This document shows, piece by piece, positions 28,213 through 37,386 of a DNA stretch of 64,000 nt (the first letter of the stretch is position 1; the number at the start of each line of letters is the position of its first letter). This stretch comes from Octadecabacter antarcticus 307. GTDB taxonomy: Bacteria > Pseudomonadota > Alphaproteobacteria > Rhodobacterales > Rhodobacteraceae. Under the pieces are notes generated by a model. The model was not told the origin of the DNA. It did not search any database and was given only the letters and a program-made list of their open reading frames with translations. The translations under genes were made by a program, and so were the position numbers. The DNA is taken from contig NC_020911.1 of NCBI RefSeq assembly GCF_000155675.2, positions 3,958,501 to 4,022,500 of the forward strand, written 5' to 3'.

Positions 28213-28283
28213 GGAATATGTATCTTGCGCCACAACCGGCGCTTGGGTCCACCATGCTTGCGCGCGTTGCACTTATTACCAGA

Positions 28284-28314
28284 TAGGCGCATGCAAAGCA
28301 TGCTGCCGAGAGGG
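28284..28314 (-). repeat. Transposase-borne hairpin repeat T18, 3'-truncated
   Basis: CCCTCTC and stem GCATGC / GCATGC with TTT loop are present, but TGCCGGGCA is replaced by TATCTGG. Confidence 0.7.
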
Positions 28315-28348
28315 CACCTTCGCCCTCCACTTTGATGCGCGGGCAGTC

Positions 28349-28385
28349 CACTGCCCGGCAATCGCCGCTTGCAGCGATGAGAGGG
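28349..28385 (-). repeat. Transposase-borne hairpin repeat T19
   Basis: CCCTCTC, stem ATCGCTGC / GCGGCGAT (one G-T pair) with AA loop, then TGCCGGGCAGTG. Same site as T21 of IS5-2 but with a different stem sequence. Confidence 0.92.
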
Positions 28386-28746
28386 GGTGAGAAGGTGCAA
28401 TGGACCTTTTGAGCCTTGATAGGGAACCGCGACTGACAGGATTTTCTGACGTCGACATAACGTGCTGAAGTCCGGGACCTCCCAGTCAAGGCCGAGCAAC
28501 TTCAACAGGCTTTCCACAAAACCTGTAGTCTGCCTTAAGGGCATTCCAAAAACCACTTTTAACGTCAAACAAGCCTGGATTGCAGCGTCGCTATAGCTCG
28601 GCTCACGCCCCTGAGTGTCATTAGGACCTCAACGTGATCCCTTGCTTCGCCAGTGCGGTACAGCGCCAGCAGCGCATTGTTGATGGTTCCATCCTGCATA
28701 CCCCATTTTGATTCACATGGGCGGAAAGATCAGCTATATTGTCGGT

Positions 28747-28766
28747 GCGTTTGATACATAAGGCCG
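28747..28766 (+). repeat. GCGTTTGATACATAA motif, copy 3
   Basis: GCGTTTGATACATAAGGCCG in the 215-nt spacer between IS5-1 debris and the Hint gene. Confidence 0.6.
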
Positions 28767-28819
28767 TAAATATCCCCGCCGAAGGCTCCGGAATAAATCT
28801 CATATGCGTCCAGCTCAGG

Positions 28820-29884
28820 TCATGCGGCATCGTAGCGTAGAATCGCAGCCTCAGATGCGGACACAACGCGGCGGGCATAGGCGCCGTAGGAATTTACGTC
28901 GTCTTGGATGTTGGGCACCTGCGCAAACAGCCGTGCGCTGTCGTGCTCGTCGAGGTGGTCCAGACCTGCGCTTGCAGGATGAAAACTCTCGCTTTCGACA
29001 CCATTTGCGAAAACGACCTCATGGCTTGGCAAAAGCATGTGAATATAGCGGACTTCGCGCATGGACCGATCGACATAGATGGAGGTGTCGTTCACCAAAT
29101 CGCGCGCCGTTACCAGTACTTCATCCGTGTTAAACAATGCCAGCGCCCGCGCACCCCTGACCATCACGCGGTGGTCTGGGCTGACAAGCAGGCCGGCATC
29201 AGGCACATCATTATAAAGGGATCCGGCCCGTAGGCGGATCGGACAAAGATGTGGTGTCGCATATAGCCGCGTACCGGTGACGCGCCGCGACCCGATCCAC
29301 AAAACTTCCTGACAGCCGTTGTCCTTTGTTTGAACTTTCGTGCCCTCGTGGATGTCTTCGACCCGCATCACGCCATCGCTTGTGCGGATCATCGTGCCAG
29401 GGGTGAAACAAATCACGCCACCCGCAGGATCATCGTTCTGGTCGCGCGCAGTCAAATCAACCGTGTGGTTCACAATCCACAGGTCCGTTGCACGCGGGGG
29501 AATTTCGCCTACGAACATGCACAACCGCGCCGACGGTGTCGCGCCGTCGATCAACGTCACGGTCCAAGTGTCGCGTCCGTCTGTCACCGTAAAAGACTGC
29601 TCAAATCCTAGGCTGTCAATTTCAACCAGATCCAGCCGCGTGGTTTTTATTTCCACGGCTTTAAGTAGCCGCCGCACCGACATCGCCGCGCGTTTGCGGA
29701 TGTCCGCCTCGCCCACTGCGGTGCCCAATGGTAAAATATCTGCGGGTCCATCCACCCGTACCGCTTCGCCCGTCCAGCCCCAAGCCGTTCCCACCCGCAA
29801 GTCTTCAAGCGGAGCGGACCAGAACCCGTCGAGTTCTGTCTGCGACCAGGAAATGACGAACGTGCCACGAAAGCCTGTTTTCAT
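28820..29884 (-). CDS. Hint-domain protein
   Basis: A 354-residue protein whose residues about 150-290 form a Hedgehog/intein-type (Hint) domain: CFTPGTMIRTSDGVMRVEDI at its N-terminus with the nucleophilic Cys, CQEVLWIGSRRV, LLVSPDHRVMVRG and DTSIYVDRSMREVRYIHML, then FANGVESESFHPAS. Rhodobacteraceae carry many such proteins, typically with secreted or phage-tail-like N-terminal domains; most lack proven autoprocessing. The N-terminal 150 residues (FVISWSQTELDGFWSAPL) match the same clade. It stands alone, next to the LpxR-like gene. Confidence 0.85.
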   Translation of the reverse strand: MKTGFRGTFVISWSQTELDGFWSAPLEDLRVGTAWGWTGEAVRVDGPADILPLGTAVGEADIRKRAAMSVRRLLKAVEIKTTRLDLVEIDSLGFEQSFTVTDGRDTWTVTLIDGATPSARLCMFVGEIPPRATDLWIVNHTVDLTARDQNDDPAGGVICFTPGTMIRTSDGVMRVEDIHEGTKVQTKDNGCQEVLWIGSRRVTGTRLYATPHLCPIRLRAGSLYNDVPDAGLLVSPDHRVMVRGARALALFNTDEVLVTARDLVNDTSIYVDRSMREVRYIHMLLPSHEVVFANGVESESFHPASAGLDHLDEHDSARLFAQVPNIQDDVNSYGAYARRVVSASEAAILRYDAA

Positions 29885-29998
29885 ACCTGTTACCTGCCTC
29901 TGTCTTGCCCAGCCTCTAAGTGCAGGGTTCTGACAAGAGTGATAAAGAGCGGATTAGCACCGATCAAGTTACTTTAAGGTCGGTCGTTAACTATTTAT

Positions 29999-30952
29999 TT
30001 AGAAGCTGAAATTCAGTTTCAGTGATCCGAGGATCTGACCCTCGGCTTGGCCAACGTATTCCTCGCTCAAATAGGTTACGCCGTAGAAGTAGGAAATGCC
30101 GGCTCCTAGCCGCCAATGCACTCCCGCCCGCACACGGAACCGTTCGTCCTGTGCCTGCGTGCCAAAACTTGCCGGAAAATAAGCGCTATCACCGACGACA
30201 GCGTAGTCAGCGCCGATGGCAAAACCAGTGCCCGGCTCATCGCTCTCAACCCCTGCATATAGTTGTCCGGTAGGGCCATCACGCAACCAAAGGTCATTTT
30301 GCATAATTTCACCGATGACAATATCCGCCCCGACGCGAACGAAATCCTCTACGCCGTACTGGACTTCAACAAAGGGGCGCAGCGATGTGTTTTCGCCCAA
30401 GCGAACAGCGTAGGAAACCTCAGCCAACGCCGTCGGGTAAACAGTGTTGCCAACTTGATTGGCAAGCACCCCGTTTGAGATGGTCGGAGCACTAACAATA
30501 TTGTGAAACCAATCCTGCACATCCGCGAGTCGCGTCTGTGGCCCAACGGCCACAAGATCAACACCCATCGAGATATCTGCACCACCGCGAGACAAGTGCG
30601 TGTGCAGACCCGCCGACACCGCGCCAACATAGGCACGGTCGTTGGAACCGCTGCCGCTCAGCATTGATGGTGCAATGATTTCGGAACGAATGCGGTATTC
30701 TAGCACCGCGCCTAGGGCCGTTGGCGCGCGCCCCTGCCATTCGGGGCCACGCACGATGGAATAGGCGTATGAACCGGACCGCCAGCGGTCTTGGTTATCG
30801 CCGAAGTAGTCGTTGGTTAAAATGCGCCCATAACCCAAAGTCTCACGATCTTGGGCCACCATAGGGCTTGCGGCCATCAGGCCTGCACATATCGTTGCAA
30901 TCAAACGCACTTTGTTCCCCGAATTATGAGTTATACGCGACCTATAAAACAA
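29999..30952 (-). CDS. LpxR-like outer-membrane lipid A deacylase (DUF2219)
   Basis: A 317-residue protein with a signal peptide (LIATICAGLMAASPMVAQD) and an outer-membrane beta-barrel ending in the C-terminal signature SLKLNFSF. The block NDYFGDNQDRWRSGSY matches the conserved N-terminal strand of the LpxR/DUF2219 family, whose characterised members remove acyl chains from lipid A. Family membership is recognised; catalytic activity here is an inference. A GTG close to the signal peptide could be the true start instead of the upstream ATG. Confidence 0.8.
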   Translation of the reverse strand: MFYRSRITHNSGNKVRLIATICAGLMAASPMVAQDRETLGYGRILTNDYFGDNQDRWRSGSYAYSIVRGPEWQGRAPTALGAVLEYRIRSEIIAPSMLSGSGSNDRAYVGAVSAGLHTHLSRGGADISMGVDLVAVGPQTRLADVQDWFHNIVSAPTISNGVLANQVGNTVYPTALAEVSYAVRLGENTSLRPFVEVQYGVEDFVRVGADIVIGEIMQNDLWLRDGPTGQLYAGVESDEPGTGFAIGADYAVVGDSAYFPASFGTQAQDERFRVRAGVHWRLGAGISYFYGVTYLSEEYVGQAEGQILGSLKLNFSF

Positions 30953-31167
30953 CGGGCCGCCACTTGCCTACCCGTATGGAGGATGATTTCGGTGAAAGTG
31001 TGGCCATTTCAATCCGCACGTGCCCGCTGTCCAATCAGGTTAAGTTTTGCCAAGCGCGATAGCCTAACCTCAAAAAATATAATGCAATCAGACCCTAAAA
31101 AATTGCGTGGCTGAAAAGGGCAGGCATATTCGCCAAGCGAACGGTTGAAATTATGCCAAGTGAACCA

Positions 31168-31587
31168 CTACCGGCCGAGGCCGGTAGCATCGTGATTGGA
31201 ATGTAATTCCAGATACTGCAGGATGACATTGTCGGTGACATTTCCTGACGTTGTCGAGAAATATCCACGGGCCCAAAACCGCCTTCCCCAATAGCGTTTG
31301 CGCAACTCTGGGAACTCCATCTGACCCCGCCGCGACGAGCGCCATTTGATCCGCTGCATCACCTTCGACAGCGCGATCTGTGGCGGGACAGATATGAACA
31401 TGTGGACGTGGTCACCTGCCAGAACACCCCTCAGAATATGCACGCCCATCTCGGCACAAGACTGTCGAATGATATCGCGGATCTGTTCACGCATCGGCCC
31501 GCGCAGAACCTTATGTCGATATTTCGTCGCCAAAACGACGTGATAACGGTGATAAAATCTGGTATGTGATCCTGTAGAATAGGCCAT
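31168..31587 (-). CDS. tnpA: IS200/IS605-family TnpA (apparently intact)
   Basis: A 139-residue Y1 HUH transposase moving as single-stranded DNA. Start ATG gives MAYSTGSHTRFYHRYHVV. The HUH motif is in AGDHVHMFISVPP and the catalytic Tyr in NVILQYLEL. The stop lies within the subterminal hairpin CTACCGGCC / GGCCGGTAG. This is the only one of three copies in the window with both start and stop in place. No tnpB adjoins. Confidence 0.85.
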   Translation of the reverse strand: MAYSTGSHTRFYHRYHVVLATKYRHKVLRGPMREQIRDIIRQSCAEMGVHILRGVLAGDHVHMFISVPPQIALSKVMQRIKWRSSRRGQMEFPELRKRYWGRRFWARGYFSTTSGNVTDNVILQYLELHSNHDATGLGR

Positions 31588-32045
31588 GATCTCTTTGCCG
31601 CCACACAACCGATCCCAGTGCATGCAGTTTTGGCTATTGGTGCTGTTGCGATAGGGGTATTCAGTTTGCCCTGCCAATAGGCTTTGTTGCACAAATCAGT
31701 TGAGGGGATTCATGTTGTGAATCCATGGTGGTAGCATGTCGTTCATGAGCAGCTGGACCCCTACGACTTACTAGACCAAGAACTGGTCAGATTATAACGA
31801 CGCCCCGAAGCGCCGGGGATCACTGACGCTATGGTTTGATTCTGGTCTGATCCGGTCTGGGAGGTTAAACCTTCTGGTAAGCGTGGGCGGCAGCAAGCCT
31901 ACAGCGATGCGGCCATACAAACCTGCCTGACCATCAAAGTGCTGTTCGGGATGCCATTGAGGCAAACCACTGGGTTTGTGGAAAGTCTGTTGGAACTGGT
32001 TGGCTTGGACTGGAGAGTTCCAGATTTCAGCGCTTTGTGTCAGCC

Positions 32046-32082
32046 ACGGCCCGGCAGTCGAAACGCAGTTTCGATGAGAGGG
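32046..32082 (-). repeat. Transposase-borne hairpin repeat T20
   Basis: CCCTCTC, stem TCGAAAC / GTTTCGA with TGC loop, then CTGCCGGGCCGTGG. In IS5-2 only, after DFSALC. Confidence 0.92.
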
Positions 32083-32145
32083 GCAAAGGACGTTGTCCGT
32101 TGTTATTCCATACCAAGGATCGGCGGGGCCGCCGCACCTCTTGAT

Positions 32146-32184
32146 CCCTTCTCATGGTTGGTAAGCAAACCACTGCCGGGCAGT
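32146..32184 (+). repeat. Transposase-borne hairpin repeat T21
   Basis: CCCTTCTC, stem TGGTT / AACCA with an enlarged loop, then CTGCCGGGCAGTG. Directly before the DSTGIK codons; same site as T19. Confidence 0.9.
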
Positions 32185-32278
32185 GGACAGCACTGGCATC
32201 AAGGCTGAGGGCGAAGGCGAGTGGAACGCACGCAAGCATGGTAGCCCAAAGCGCCGCGTCTGGCGCAAGATACATATT

Positions 32279-32316
32279 CATTGCCCGGCAGGCGAATAGG
32301 ACATTCGCTGAGAGGG
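32279..32316 (-). repeat. Transposase-borne hairpin repeat T22
   Basis: CCCTCTC, stem GCGAAT / ATTCGC with GTCCT loop, then CTGCCGGGCAATG. Marks the left edge of the 3.4-kb duplicated block (copy at 60205). Confidence 0.92.
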
Positions 32317-32443
32317 GGATAGACGAAAAACACTGGAAATACGCGCAGTCGAAGTGACCAGAAACGGCGTTGGTGATGCACCCATTCTACCCGATCTCCT
32401 TGATCAGATCCCGCCGGGTGAGAAGATTGGCAGCGTCACAGCG

Positions 32444-32480
32444 CCCTCTCATGCATGTAAACATGCGCCGTCAGGCAGTG
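32444..32480 (+). repeat. Transposase-borne hairpin repeat T23
   Basis: CCCTCTC, stem TGCATGT / ACATGC with AA loop, then GCCGTCAGGCAGTG. Between the GSVTA and DGAYD codons. Confidence 0.9.
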
Positions 32481-32692
32481 GATGGGGCATACGATACGCG
32501 CAAATGCCACGACGCGATTGCTTCCCGCAATGCTCATGCTGTGATCCCGCCGCGCAAAAATGCTAAGTTGTGGAAGTCCGACACTCCAGGGGCACAAGCG
32601 CGAAACGAAGCGGTCCGATCTTCAAAATATCTGGGCCGCACATTGTGGCGGCAACTGACTGGGTACCACCGTCGAAGCCGCGCTGAAACGAA

Positions 32693-32733
32693 CCCTCTCG
32701 GGACATTGCTGCGCAATACCCTGCCGGGCAGTG
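32693..32733 (+). repeat. Transposase-borne hairpin repeat T24
   Basis: CCCTCTC, stem GGGaCATTGC / GCAATaCCC with TGC loop, then CTGCCGGGCAGTG; net about 41 nt. Same site as T14. Confidence 0.92.
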
Positions 32734-33364
32734 AATGCATTGTGTGAAGCTGCTTGGTCAGCGCCTCTCGGCCCGTGATTTCGACCGGCAGGTTGCGCAG
32801 ATCCAAATCCGTGCTGCGATCCTGAACGGTTTCACAGCCCTTGGCATCCCCAGTACCGAGACCGTAGGCTGAATCTATCTGCGGTAAGGGAAAGAACGGC
32901 CTCAGACCGAACTGTGCAACAAAGCCGGTCCAGCTATTCATGAACGACATGCTACCACCTTGGAATCACAACATGAATCCCCTCAACTGATTTGTGCAAT
33001 AAAGCCATAATCCTCCCTAAAATTATTGGCATTCAAAACCCAAATTTTCTCCGCAAGATATCTGAGGATATTTTTTGATGAAGATAGCACGATTTCGCGA
33101 CGCACAGGTCATGGGCATTTTGAAGCAGGCGGAGGGCGGTACGCCGGTCTCTGAGCTGTGTCGGAAGCATGGGATGAGTAGCGCCAGTTTTACAAGTGGC
33201 GTGCCAAGTTCGGCGGCATGGATGCGTCCTTGATCACCGAGATGAAGGACATGGCCGAGCAAAACCGCCGTCTCAAGAGGATGTATGCTGCGATGAGTAT
33301 GTCCGAGACGATCTTCTGAAGGAGGCGCTCGGAATAAAGCGCTAAGGCCGTCTCACCGACGATT

Positions 33365-33402
33365 CCCTCTCGGTGAATGTGCCATTCACCTGCCGGCCAG
33401 TG
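33365..33402 (+). repeat. Transposase-borne hairpin repeat T25
   Basis: Identical in site and stem to T9. Confidence 0.92.
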
Positions 33403-33763
33403 GATGGCCATGAATGCAGTCATGCAGCGGGGCACAAGTATCGCACTTGCCTGTCGTACCTTCCAAATTAGCGAGACCTGCTATCGGTACAGCCCGATCT
33501 TGAGTGATGAGAATGAGGAGAGAGCAGATTGGCTGGAACGCCTGACCAAGAACAAGCGCACGTGGGGCTTTGGGTTGTGTTTTTTATATTTACGCAACGT
33601 GCAGGGCTACGGCTGGAACCACAAACGCGTGTATCCCACTGGCCGTCAGGCGGATCTACTGTGAACTGGAGCTGAACCTGCGGATCAAGCCAAAAAATCG
33701 CCTCAAACGTGACAAACCCGAGCCGTTAGCGGTGCCTGATGCACCAAACGAGACCTGGTCTAT

Positions 33764-33802
33764 CGCTGCCCGGCAGTTGATTGCTGTGCAATCAATGAGA
33801 GG
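33764..33802 (-). repeat. Transposase-borne hairpin repeat T26
   Basis: Identical in site and stem to T10. Confidence 0.92.
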
Positions 33803-34247
33803 GGATTTCATGGCGGATCAGCTTGCAGACGGCAGATCAATCCGAACTCTTAACGTCTTGGATGACTTCAATCGTGAAGGCTTGTGCATTGACGTGGACT
33901 TCTCGCTGCCCGCAGAACGCGTCGTCCGGAGCCTGAACCAGATCATCGAGTGGCGCGGCAAACCCCAAACCATACGTGTCGATAACGTCCTATGCGCGGA
34001 ATGATTAGCTGAATTGGCGTCAGGTTATTGTCGCATCGAGGCGTCTCGACACGTTAGAAGCATTGCTCAGTTTGGCATTTTGGTCAACGAACTGTCTCTC
34101 CCATAACAAACACAGAGTACGCTTTTGCGGCTCTCACCGTCCTTAAGACGAGATCTTTGGGTCGTTGAGCAGAAGGCCTAAACATTATCTACGAGGTCAG
34201 TTGTCTGCCTCCACGGCCCTTACAGAGAAAGGTCCTACTGCTGTCGA

Positions 34248-35522
34248 TCACCCCTCAAAGAAGGGGCGATATGGTTCGCCGTGCTTGATGATCCCATGAA
34301 CGGTTCGGGCCATCTTCGCTGCGATTGCGGTGTACGCCTTTCGGCGCAAATGGGTGTTGTGACGGTCTTTGGCGATGTAGCGCTCGAACTTGTCGCGGAA
34401 GCTGTTGGTGCGCTGCAGAATAGCAACCTGTCCAGCCATCCAAAGCGTTCGACGAAGCCGAGCATTGCCATATTTTGACAGTTTGGTTTGCCCTCTGAAT
34501 GTACCTGATTGCATAGTCGCAAGGTCCATTCCACAGAACTTCAAAAACTGCCGGTGATGACGAAAGCGCCGTACATCCCCAGCTTCTGCCAAAATTGTCA
34601 AAGCATTGCGTATTCCGGGGCAATCCGGCCACCCATACCGATTTGATCCGGCCGGGGGTTCCGGGGCATCCGGCCACCCCCCTTTGACCTGATTTAGTGT
34701 GCTGCGAGGCGATCTGTAGCAGGGCTACTCTGACGTTCCTTTTGAACATGCTTATCGCGTCGGAATCTGCGGCAACCGGCAGTCCGACTGATACTTTGGC
34801 AGTCTCGTAGATATCTGAAAGTAAACGCTCTTTTGCAACCTTGAGGCCCACCACATCCCAAGCGTCAGCGATGAATGCCTCCTTGCTCATGGCTGAGATC
34901 AAGTGTGGTGACGGATAACGTTCAAGGAAAGCAAAGAACCAGTCACTGCGAGAACTGCGAGAACTGCGATGGAAACGATCAGCTTCAGGAAAATACAGCG
35001 GCAGATAATGGGTTAAAACTCGGTGCCACAACTCGGTGCCACAACTCGGTGCCACAACTCGGTCTTCGACTTGGATACGATGTCATGCGTTTTGGAAAGC
35101 TCTTGGATGTCGTTAGTGCCACGCACGAGGGGGGCATGATAAAACTGCTCGTTCCCGATCTCCATCATGTGAAGAATGACCTGGGCATCCTTAGGGTCGT
35201 TTTTGTCCCAACTGTTGTGCAAGGCCTCTCGCGTTCTGGCCAGGGCCACAGATGACACCAACTTCAACTCAAAACCTGCTGCGGCAAGATGATAAGCCAA
35301 GGCACGGTGATAATTACCCGTTGCTTCAAAAGCTACACGGACAGGGCGGCCGTAGCAGGCAAGCGATGTGATTAGACGATTGAAGTCGTCTAGCTGGTTC
35401 AGAACAGTCAAACGACGGCAGCGCTTCTTGTCCGCAATAGCAATGAGAACTTCGTCGCGGGCCTTCGAGATATCGATGGCCACCAAAACGGGCGCAGTTT
35501 GTGTAATAATGATATCGGTCAT
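34248..35522 (-). pseudogene. IS110-family DEDD transposase, broken (copy C2)
   Basis: Same two lesions as C1: three 13-bp units at about 35018-35060 and the IS21-type relic at 34607-34683. It differs from C1 in a few substitutions (for example ARDEVLIAIADKKRC) and in one extra 9-bp unit giving RSSRSSRSD instead of RSSRSD. Confidence 0.85.
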
Positions 35523-35524
35523 AG

Positions 35525-35656
35525 TTGGTCTCCTTTGCGGTGTGGTTTGTACAAAACCACCGTAGGGACCTGAGGCACGGCTATGACCACCTGCTGCGTT
35601 ATTTGGGGCTGCGCAGACAGTCATAGCCTTAAATTAGCGATATTCCGAAGGTGTTA
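35525..35656 (-). ncRNA. Candidate IS110 bridge RNA (copy C2)
   Basis: Same fold as in C1. On the transposase strand the internal loop carries CAGCCCC followed by AAATAACG. The second part equals the ATAACG left of the junction on the IS3 coding strand, and the first can pair with GGGC(C/T)G to the right (5 of 6 positions). Confidence 0.55.
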
Positions 35657-35864
35657 CGGGCCGGAATATATCAGCGGGACCTTGATGACATGGGCTGAAA
35701 AGCACGGTGTTCGGCTTGAACACATCCAGCCAGGCAAACCTCAACAGAATACCTATATCGAGCGATACAATCGCACCGTTCGCGGCGAGTGGCAGTTCGA
35801 CGTGTTGTCGCCTTCGATCTGTTTGAAACGCCCCGGCTTTACCGGAGGGTGATTTATTCAATGA

Positions 35865-36810
<946 letters not shown>

Positions 36811-36814
<4 letters not shown>

Positions 36815-37161
36815 TTGCGAAACGGGCGGTCGAGCTCCGCCTGTGCAAAATACGCCGACGCCTTACGCAAAATCTCATTGGCTTGACGCAGTTCGCGGTT
36901 CTCACGCTCAAGTTCCTTGATCCGCGCCTTCTCAGCGCTGGTAGGCTCTGGCCGTTCGCCGCCATCGCGCTGGACCTGACGGGCCCAAACGCGAAGGCTG
37001 TCCGGTGAACAACCCAATTTACCCGCGATCGCCGTCAGCGCCGCAGCTTCGCTCTGATATTCATCGCGGTGTTCCATAAGCAGCCGAACCGTACGCTCGC
37101 GGAACTCAGGTGAATACGGCTTCGAGGTCTTCTTCTTTTGTGTCTGTTCCATAACGGGCAA
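36811..37161 (-). CDS. IS3-C OrfA, helix-turn-helix protein
   Basis: A roughly 115-residue HTH_Tnp_1 protein (KPYSPEFRERTVRLLMEHRDEY, LGCSPDSLRVWARQ) with a C-terminal leucine-zipper helix (ELERENRELRQANEILRKASAYFAQAELDR). It normally binds the element ends and is fused to OrfB by frameshifting in the overlap. Intact; overlaps OrfB by 4 nt. Confidence 0.88.
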
Positions 37162-37203
37162 TTCTCCGAGAGTTTTGCCCTCCGGTAAAGCCGGGCCGGT
37201 TCA

Positions 37204-37380
37204 GATCGTTGAAACTTACGGTGTCAAATACGAACGGGCAGTCAAGAAGCTGACCAAAGATCGTGGCGTGTTGCTGACGTTCTATGACTTCCCCGCGGAG
37301 CACTGGAAGCACATCCGAACCACCAACCCGAACAAAAGCGTCTCGTCACCGTGCGCACCCGAACCCGCAAGCCTTAGGCG
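37204..37380 (+). pseudogene. IS256-type transposase fragment
   Basis: VETYGVKYERAVKKLTKDRGVLLTFYDFP and HWKHIRTTNP are read in frame, then homology ends 7 nt before the Hint gene stop. The matching upstream codons (VVAFDLF) lie at 35797-35821, so IS3-C jumped into an IS256 remnant. Confidence 0.75.
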
Positions 37381-37386
37381 TTGAAT

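Larger units (their letters stand above)
27543..28604 (-). pseudogene. IS5-family transposase with six hairpin repeats (IS5-1)
   Basis: The element end GGCTTTGTTGCACAAATC is at 27543. Reading from about 28604 on the minus strand: YSDAAIQACLTLKVVFGMPLRQTTGFVESLL, GLDWEVPDFSTLCRRQK, VPYQGSKGPLHLL, ARKHGGPKRR.WRKIHI, TLEIRS, GSNIGD..ML, then KLWKP..., WSTSPKRSG..., and KLLGQRLAARDFDRRAAEIQIRAAILNGFTVLGIP. These segments lie in different frames separated by hairpins T14-T19. The N-terminal end beyond 28604 is lost or replaced. Confidence 0.8.
31745..32872 (+). pseudogene. IS5-family transposase, interrupted (IS5-2)
   Basis: Family blocks in order: KNWSDYNDAPKRRGSLTLWFD near the start with a stop codon after TTY, RGRQQAYSDAAIQTCLT, FGMPLRQTTGFVESLLEL, DSTGIKAEGEG, WNARKHG..KRRVWRKIHI, IDEKHWKYAQ, DAPILPDLLDQIPPGEKIGSVTA, DGAYDTRKCHDAIA, IPPRKNAKLWKSDTPGAQARNEAVR, YHRRSRAET and KLLGQRLSARDFDRQVAQIQIRAAILNGF. 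Frame changes coincide with the hairpins. Removing the hairpins would leave a roughly 310-residue protein with only a few other lesions. Confidence 0.85.
31681..33008 (+). mobile_element. IS5-family element with five hairpin repeats (IS5-2)
   Basis: Terminal inverted repeats are clear: GGCTTTGTTGCACAAATCAG on the left and the complement of GGCTTTATTGCACAAATCAG on the right. One transposase gene lies between them, cut by T20-T24. It directly abuts IS200 on the left and IS3-A3 on the right. Confidence 0.88.
33988..35658 (-). mobile_element. IS110-family element, copy C2, inserted in IS3-A3 OrfB
   Basis: Left flank ends GTGTCGATAACG, right flank starts GGCCGGAATATATC, so the insertion is again within the DNGPE codons, with ACG at both junctions. 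Nearly identical to C1 over its length. Confidence 0.85.
33009..35795 (+). mobile_element. IS3-family element A3, split by IS110 copy C2 and truncated on the right
   Basis: Left end ATAATCCTCCCTAAAATTAT. OrfA loses frame at a four-T run (AGCGCCAGTTTTACAAG; copy A1 has five T). OrfB has T25 and T26 and is split by IS110 C2. After the IS110, EYISGTLMTWAEKHGVRLEHIQPGKPQQN continues to TVRGEW, where IS256 sequence takes over. Confidence 0.85.
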
